Positions 52,377 through 56,856 of a stretch of 56,856 nt of DNA are shown here, piece by piece. Location: NCBI RefSeq assembly GCF_000172555.1, contig NZ_ABOX02000050.1, forward strand, positions 1 to 56,856. The letters run 5' to 3'. Every line of letters starts with the position of its first letter. Position 1 is the stretch's first letter. The DNA comes from Pedosphaera parvula Ellin514 (GTDB lineage: Bacteria; Verrucomicrobiota; Verrucomicrobiia; Limisphaerales; Pedosphaeraceae). Both the position numbers and the translations under genes were made by a program. The notes beneath the pieces were generated by a model. It saw only the letters and a list, made by a program, of their open reading frames with translations, did no database searches and was not told the DNA's origin.

Positions 52377-54569
52377 ATGCTCAGAAGCCGGATCGGACTT
52401 GTCCACCGCCCAACCACGTCGCCGCCAACTCCCGGAGCGTTCAGACTGGCAACGGCACCCAAGCCCTTAACCATTATGCTCCGGCCACCTCCCCCCCAAA
52501 CGCATTTGGATGCCGCCGCCCGGCAGTCAGGACAATTCATACTCGCGATTGCCGCCACCTTCACTGCGGAACCGCTTGAGGAAACCTTCCAATTCTGGAT
52601 GCACGAGTTGGAACTGGCTGGGGAGGTTCGTTTCGCGCCGTACAATCAAGTCTTTCAACAACTACTCGATCCCGCCAGCCTGCTCGCAACCAATCAGTGC
52701 GGACTCAATATCCTGTTGCTCCGTTGGGAAGATCTGGGCAACTCCTCCGCCGGCCATGAGCGCGAACGGGCCGCGCGCGAATTGTTGCTGATTTTAAAGA
52801 CCGCCATTTCTCGTGGCACCGTTCCCTGGCTGGCTTGCCTGTGTCCAGCATCAAACTCAGCCCTGGCCAACCCTTCCCTCGCAGAAACAATAATTTCTCT
52901 GGATAAACTTTTTACCGCCGAACTCGTCGGCTTGAAAAACATTCACCTCGTCACACCGGCGGACCTGCTCAACCTTTATCCTGTGCCTCAATACGATGAT
53001 CCGCAAGCCAGCCGTCTCGGCCAGCTGCCCTATACACCTGCCTGCTACTCCGCCCTCGCCACCCTCATCATCCGCAAAACGCACGCGCTGACCCGACGGC
53101 CAAAAAAGGTCATCGCCCTGGATTGTGACCAAACGCTCTGGGGCGGAATCTGCGGTGAAGATGGCCCTCTGGGCGTGGAATTGACTCCCTCCCATCTGGC
53201 TCTGCAAAAATTTATGCGGGCGCAACATGACGCGGGAATGCTCCTTTGCCTCTGTAGCAAAAACAATGATGCCGAGGTCGCCGAAGTCTTCCGCTCCCGC
53301 CCCGAAATGCAGTTGCGACCGGAACACTTCGCCGCCCGGCGCGTCAACTGGCAAGCCAAGTCCGCGAACCTTCATTCACTCGCCCACGAATTGAACCTCG
53401 GGCTCGATAGCTTCGTGCTGCTGGATGACAATCCGCTCGAATGCGCCGAAGTCGAGGCCCATTGTCCTGAAACTCTCGCTCTCCAACTCCCGGAAGACCT
53501 GGCCGAGTGGCCGCGATTCCTGCAACACATCTGGGCGCTCGACCATTGGAATGTCACCAGCGAAGACCGGGGGCGCAACGCCATGTACCAGCAAAACCGC
53601 CTCCGCGAACAATCCCAAGCCGCCGCTCCCACCTTGGCCGATTTTCTGGACGGCTTGAAACTTCAGATTCACATTGAACCCGCCCGACCGGAACAATTCT
53701 CACGCGTATCCCAATTGACGCACCGCACCAACCAGTTCAACTGCACTACCCAACGCCGCTCCGAAGAGGAAATTCTCAAGCTCCACCGGGAAAACCCCGC
53801 ACACATTCTGACAGTGACCGTCCGTGACCGTTTCGGAGATTACGGCCTGACCGGCGTTATAACCTACCAAACTTCCCACGACACCCTCACCGTGGATACA
53901 TTCCTGTTAAGCTGTCGCGTGCTCGGCAAAGGTGTGGAACACCGCATGTTGGCTTGTCTGGGACAAATCGCGCAAAAAATTGGCGTTCGCAATGTCGAAA
54001 TCCCCTTCCTGCCCACCGCAAGAAATCAACCCGCCTTCGACTTCCTGAACCGCATCAGCGCCACCGCCTGCCATGGCATCGGCGACAACTCTCCCTTCCG
54101 TTTCCCCACGGACCTTGCCGCCGCGGTCGTCCATAACCCCGAAGTCCCGGAATCTCCGCGCACATCCGCTGCCCTACCGGCGCCTGCATCCACCGCAATC
54201 CTCATGGATGGTGATCCACCCGCGTTGCGACCAGCACGTTACCGGTGGATCATCCGTCACGCCCGTGACCCGGAACAAATCCTAAAACTTGTCGAAGCGC
54301 GGCATCCCGCGCCGATCCCCTCTCCTGCCAGCGCGCACATCCCGCCCGCAACCGAAACCCAACGTCAACTCTGCGACTTGTGGCAGCAAGTGCTCCGGTT
54401 GGAGCGCGTGAGCATCCGCGACGATTTTTTTGAACTCGGCGGCAACTCACAACTCGCCGTGCGGCTGTTGGCCCGCTGGGAAAAACTCACCGGTAAAAAG
54501 CTGCAATTCGTAACCATCTTTAAATCTCCCACCATCGAGCAACTCGCCCGGGTAGCCGACGAAACTTAA
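52377..54569 (+). CDS. FkbH-like HAD-IIIC protein with C-terminal carrier domain
   Basis: A 730-residue protein. The ATG at 52377 follows CAGGACCTCC; an in-frame ATG at 52476 would give 697 residues and begins nearer the family's usual N-terminus, so the start is uncertain. Residues about 55-235 form the SGNH-like N-terminal part (ATFTAEPLEE, FAPYNQVFQQLLDP). The HAD motif VIALDCDQTLWGG has Asp249 and Asp251. A GNAT-like acyltransferase-type region follows (TNQFNCTTQR, VRDRFGDYGLTGV, LSCRVLGKGVEHRML). The last 80 residues are a peptidyl/acyl carrier domain with the phosphopantetheine Ser in DDFFELGGNSQLAVRLL. FkbH enzymes load glyceryl units from 1,3-bisphosphoglycerate onto such carriers. 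No PKS or NRPS genes are nearby. Confidence 0.85.
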   Translation: MLRSRIGLVHRPTTSPPTPGAFRLATAPKPLTIMLRPPPPQTHLDAAARQSGQFILAIAATFTAEPLEETFQFWMHELELAGEVRFAPYNQVFQQLLDPASLLATNQCGLNILLLRWEDLGNSSAGHERERAARELLLILKTAISRGTVPWLACLCPASNSALANPSLAETIISLDKLFTAELVGLKNIHLVTPADLLNLYPVPQYDDPQASRLGQLPYTPACYSALATLIIRKTHALTRRPKKVIALDCDQTLWGGICGEDGPLGVELTPSHLALQKFMRAQHDAGMLLCLCSKNNDAEVAEVFRSRPEMQLRPEHFAARRVNWQAKSANLHSLAHELNLGLDSFVLLDDNPLECAEVEAHCPETLALQLPEDLAEWPRFLQHIWALDHWNVTSEDRGRNAMYQQNRLREQSQAAAPTLADFLDGLKLQIHIEPARPEQFSRVSQLTHRTNQFNCTTQRRSEEEILKLHRENPAHILTVTVRDRFGDYGLTGVITYQTSHDTLTVDTFLLSCRVLGKGVEHRMLACLGQIAQKIGVRNVEIPFLPTARNQPAFDFLNRISATACHGIGDNSPFRFPTDLAAAVVHNPEVPESPRTSAALPAPASTAILMDGDPPALRPARYRWIIRHARDPEQILKLVEARHPAPIPSPASAHIPPATETQRQLCDLWQQVLRLERVSIRDDFFELGGNSQLAVRLLARWEKLTGKKLQFVTIFKSPTIEQLARVADET

Positions 54570-54588
54570 AACCTATTCCCTGTTTTAC

Positions 54589-54723
54589 GCGAGCCAACGA
54601 GACTCTACTTTCCCTTTACAACCAGTCCTCCAGAGCCTTCCCACGAACGCGGCCACAATGCCGACCCAACCCCCGACCATCCTTAATCCCGTAGCAGACG
54701 AGGCAACGAGACTCATACTTCCC
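54589..54723. repeat. imperfect direct repeat pair
   Basis: CGAGCCAACGAGACTCTACT (from 54590) and CGAGGCAACGAGACTCATAC (from 54699) are near-identical copies about 110 bases apart, each followed by TTCCC. They flank a spacer with no credible gene between the FkbH-like gene and the TPR gene. They may be a member of a dispersed repeat class. Confidence 0.55.
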
Positions 54724-54769
54724 GACCACGATCAAAGAACGGACCAAGACCGCAAAACCACCCCTTGGT

Positions 54770-55839
54770 TCAGAATCCGAACGCGTCCACTTCCCTGTTC
54801 TTCTTCTGTCTACCGCGAATCTTCGCATAAATGTAATAAGCAATAACCAGCAGCCCCAAGCCAATGATTGCGTAATATGGATAGTCTTGCTTCCGCGATT
54901 CCCTGATAAACTCATGCAGTTCATTTGCATGCCTGGTTAGTATCGCCGCCTGCGGCGATCCCAGTGCTATTGCCCTCTCATACGCCGAAGCCGCTAGGTG
55001 ACGATCCCCTTTCCGCATGCATAAAATCCCAAGCATCTGGAAACACGCCGGCTCCTTGGGATTGAGAGTCGCCATGTAAATAACCCCCTCCTGCAACTTG
55101 AGATCACCGCCAGATTCCATTTCTTTCGATAATCAGGAGGCGAGTCAAATTCAGTTAGAAGAACGAGGATAGAGCCCAGACCATAGGCACGTCCGCCTTT
55201 TTTGACCACCTCCGCATACTCCTTTTCCAGCTTCATCATTTCCTGGCCATCTTTGTTGGGCTCCTCAAACACCCCCATGCCCGCCTGTGGACGCGGAAGT
55301 ACTGCCTCACTACTGTTGAAAAACGGCACCGTGAACTCATCCACATAAACATGCCTGGATTTATACGCGTCATCCCGCACCAAATATTGCAACAACGCCA
55401 GGTGATACTTCTCCAACCCAAAATGCGCATCCGGATTGATTTCCAAATCCCGCGCAATCTCCTTCTCCGCATCCGTATATCGGCCCATCAAATGATACGC
55501 CGTCCCCAGATTCGCATGAATCCCGTAATCATTCGCAAACCGGTTCGTCACCGATTCCAGCACCGACTCCTTCAACTCCCCCAGGTTCATGTGCGCCACC
55601 GCCAGATCATTCCACCACATCGGCTCGTTCTCACGACGGTTCGCCATCAACTTCTGAATCCGCTCCCGCATCACCTTCGGGTCCTCCGGCGCAGGCACTT
55701 CTCCCAAGACCACCTTCGCCAACTCCGGATGCCTCTTTTTTTCCTCGCTCAAGGTTGTCGAATCCCACTTGCAGGCTTGAACAATGGAAATGTCACCAGT
55801 CAGAATTGTGAGCAGGAGAATCAGCACCTTGGATTTCAT
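54770..55839 (-). pseudogene. TPR membrane protein, frameshifted
   Basis: One gene read in two frames. From the ATG at 55839 the product has a signal peptide (MKSKVLILLLTILTGDISIV...) and TPR helices (EPMWWNDLAVAHMNLGELKE, YGIHANLGTAYHLMGRYTDA). Near 55117-55128 (CGAAAGAAATGG) the frame goes wrong: the original frame gives an Arg-rich tail (SSCRRGLFTWRLSIPRSRR), while the other frame continues as GDLKLQEGVIYMATLNPKEP, another TPR, then a membrane helix (YYAIIGLGLLVIAYYIYAKI) and a basic tail to the stop at 54770. A missing A in the CGAAA run would restore one frame of about 356 residues. It may be a sequencing error or a real mutation. Confidence 0.78.
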
Positions 55840-56006
55840 AAATCGATTCTCATTATTCAAAAACTCTCAAGCAAAGTCAAAAGCACACCGGAAGACCTGC
55901 AGCTTGTCTCTGGTCATTGTTTGCTAATAATGCCCAATCGGCGCTTGCCCCTTCGGCTCCATCCCGATGGCTGCATGATTGGTCTGCCCCGGAACCAGCG
56001 TGACAG

Positions 56007-56856
56007 TTACTCTCCGGCGCTTACCTCCCCATGGTGACTAGTCACTGGCACGGTGAACTGAGGGTGATCCACGGTGAATTCCTTCACCGTTACCGGCAAA
56101 TTTGGCAACACTGCCACACCCGCGCTGTCACTTACGCCTACAAAATCCGCCGGGGTCTTGAACCAGTCCTCGGACTTCTTCAACGGTTTCAAGGAAAACC
56201 ATTCCGCACTATTGTAACAATCAGCGGCCAGGACCACTGCTGCCCATTCACCATAACGAACACTCGGCCAGGCGGACACCTGCGCATCCTTTAGTGGCTT
56301 ACCTTGATCATCCGTTACCAGCACCTTCAACCGAACCGTCGGCTCCATGCCGATCGTGATGGTTAAGTCATTTGTCCCCAGCACATGCTTTTGTGGATAG
56401 CGCATTTGGAATTTTCCCGGCCCGTTTGTGCTGACGAATCCATCGCACAGCGCTACCATCTCCAAATCTCCCGACGGCAAAGATCCAATTTCAAAACTTC
56501 CATCCTCTCGCACCTCCGTCCACGCATGCCATTGCGGAGGCGAATTCTCGGCTTTATATCCAATCGGCCCGACATGTGCGATCACCCGCCCGTTCACCAC
56601 CGGGCGCGGCACCAGTGCATCTAATTGCCCCCGCACCGTCACGCCGTGTTTCAGTTCCATTGTCGCCTCATTCGCCACCCCCGCGGCTATCACGATGTTC
56701 GTCACCTCACTGAACCAGGCCGAATTCCTGGCATCAAACTGCACCACGCGCACCGCTTGCGTTCCCTCCTCCAGACGATGTGTTAGGAGCACGCCCGGCT
56801 CCGGTCGCATCCAAAAGTTTGTCTCACGGCCCCCCTTGCGGGAAACTTGCGCAAAC
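56007..56856 (-). CDS. carboxypeptidase-regulatory-like surface protein (5' partial, probable late frameshift)
   Basis: The frame is open to the right edge (upstream of the first ATG at 56810 it reads ...GGRETNFW without a stop), so the N-terminus is missing. Repeats of a CarboxypepD_reg-like beta-sandwich are visible: VRGQLDALVPRPVVNGRVIA, REDGSFEIGSLPSGDLEMVA and VLVTDDQGKPLKDAQVSAWP. The stop at 56007 follows GEVSAGE. In the -1 frame the sequence continues from 56010 as VTVTLVPGQTNHAAIGMEPK and ends at 55924, which looks like the natural C-terminus. A one-base deletion near 56010 would explain this. Probably a secreted or surface protein of unknown function. Confidence 0.7.
   Translation of the reverse strand, partial: FAQVSRKGGRETNFWMRPEPGVLLTHRLEEGTQAVRVVQFDARNSAWFSEVTNIVIAAGVANEATMELKHGVTVRGQLDALVPRPVVNGRVIAHVGPIGYKAENSPPQWHAWTEVREDGSFEIGSLPSGDLEMVALCDGFVSTNGPGKFQMRYPQKHVLGTNDLTITIGMEPTVRLKVLVTDDQGKPLKDAQVSAWPSVRYGEWAAVVLAADCYNSAEWFSLKPLKKSEDWFKTPADFVGVSDSAGVAVLPNLPVTVKEFTVDHPQFTVPVTSHHGEVSAGE

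Noticed and set aside
54616-54930. 104-residue minus-strand frame in the spacer
   Set aside because: It crosses the direct repeats and the 3' end of the TPR gene in another frame; no domain.
55117-55128. Programmed ribosomal frameshift in the TPR gene
   Set aside because: No slippery heptamer and no downstream stem-loop; a missing base in an A run explains the pattern better.

Overview
The window looks like a chromosomal piece of a Verrucomicrobiota bacterium, most likely Limisphaerales/Pedosphaeraceae (Pedosphaera-like). The evidence is two pseudopilins with the H-x9-DG C-terminal signature, large secreted Ig-like repeat proteins, a PVC-type membrane-bound-dehydrogenase propeller fused to ThuA, DUF1080 and DUF5069 proteins, many HEAT/TPR/NHL proteins, and intergenic clusters of degenerate TTCGTG- or TCTGCG-like repeats. 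No tRNA, rRNA, CRISPR array, transposase or phage gene was recognised. The taxon is inferred from gene content only.

Layout. 1-3540: the first 17 codons of a GmhB-like phosphatase (minus strand), a 730-base intergenic region, then a HEAT protein and an ABC-2 permease gene that is split by one in-frame TAG. 3750-10350 (minus): two alternating pairs of secreted Ig-like protein and pseudopilin, with hairpin terminators. 10866-17114 (plus): a tight operon of a PQQ-type propeller protein, a HemN/HemW-like radical SAM enzyme, a chorismate-lyase-like protein, a halogenase-family flavoenzyme, a GT4 glycosyltransferase and a 4HBT hotdog thioesterase. A small EamA-type membrane protein and a PaaK-like aryl-CoA ligase follow at 17635-19475. 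Together these suggest an aromatic acid made from chorismate that is oxidised or halogenated, CoA-activated and possibly glycosylated. No ketosynthase or carrier protein is nearby, so it is not a standard aryl polyene cluster. This is the best candidate for an undescribed system in the window.

19581-30430 (mostly plus): a membrane M48 protease, a sugar isomerase/epimerase plus DUF1080 plus ThuA-NPCBM-propeller-HEAT group (probably sugar or 3-keto-sugar catabolism), a DUF218 membrane protein and a TPR protein. 30614-37330: a LOG-family protein, a BaeRF/host-attachment-like protein, isoleucyl-tRNA synthetase, and an AmpG-like MFS protein with a roughly 200-residue Calx-beta-like insert. 37394-52013 is a long minus-strand run: FIST sensor, Tat-exported NHL protein, DUF5069, FdhD, an FdhF/YdeP-type molybdoenzyme, a TIM-barrel isomerase, a beta-hydroxyacid dehydrogenase, an SMP-30 lactonase, a conserved unknown, LysA, a SHOCT-like protein, a squalene/phytoene synthase coupled to ArgH, and ArgH. 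52377-54569 (plus) is an isolated FkbH-like HAD-IIIC protein carrying its own phosphopantetheine carrier domain.

The right end (minus) holds a TPR membrane protein and a carboxypeptidase-regulatory-like protein, each apparently broken by a one-base deletion. With the TAG in the permease gene, that makes three disrupted reading frames near the two ends of the window; sequencing error and real gene decay cannot be separated from sequence alone.
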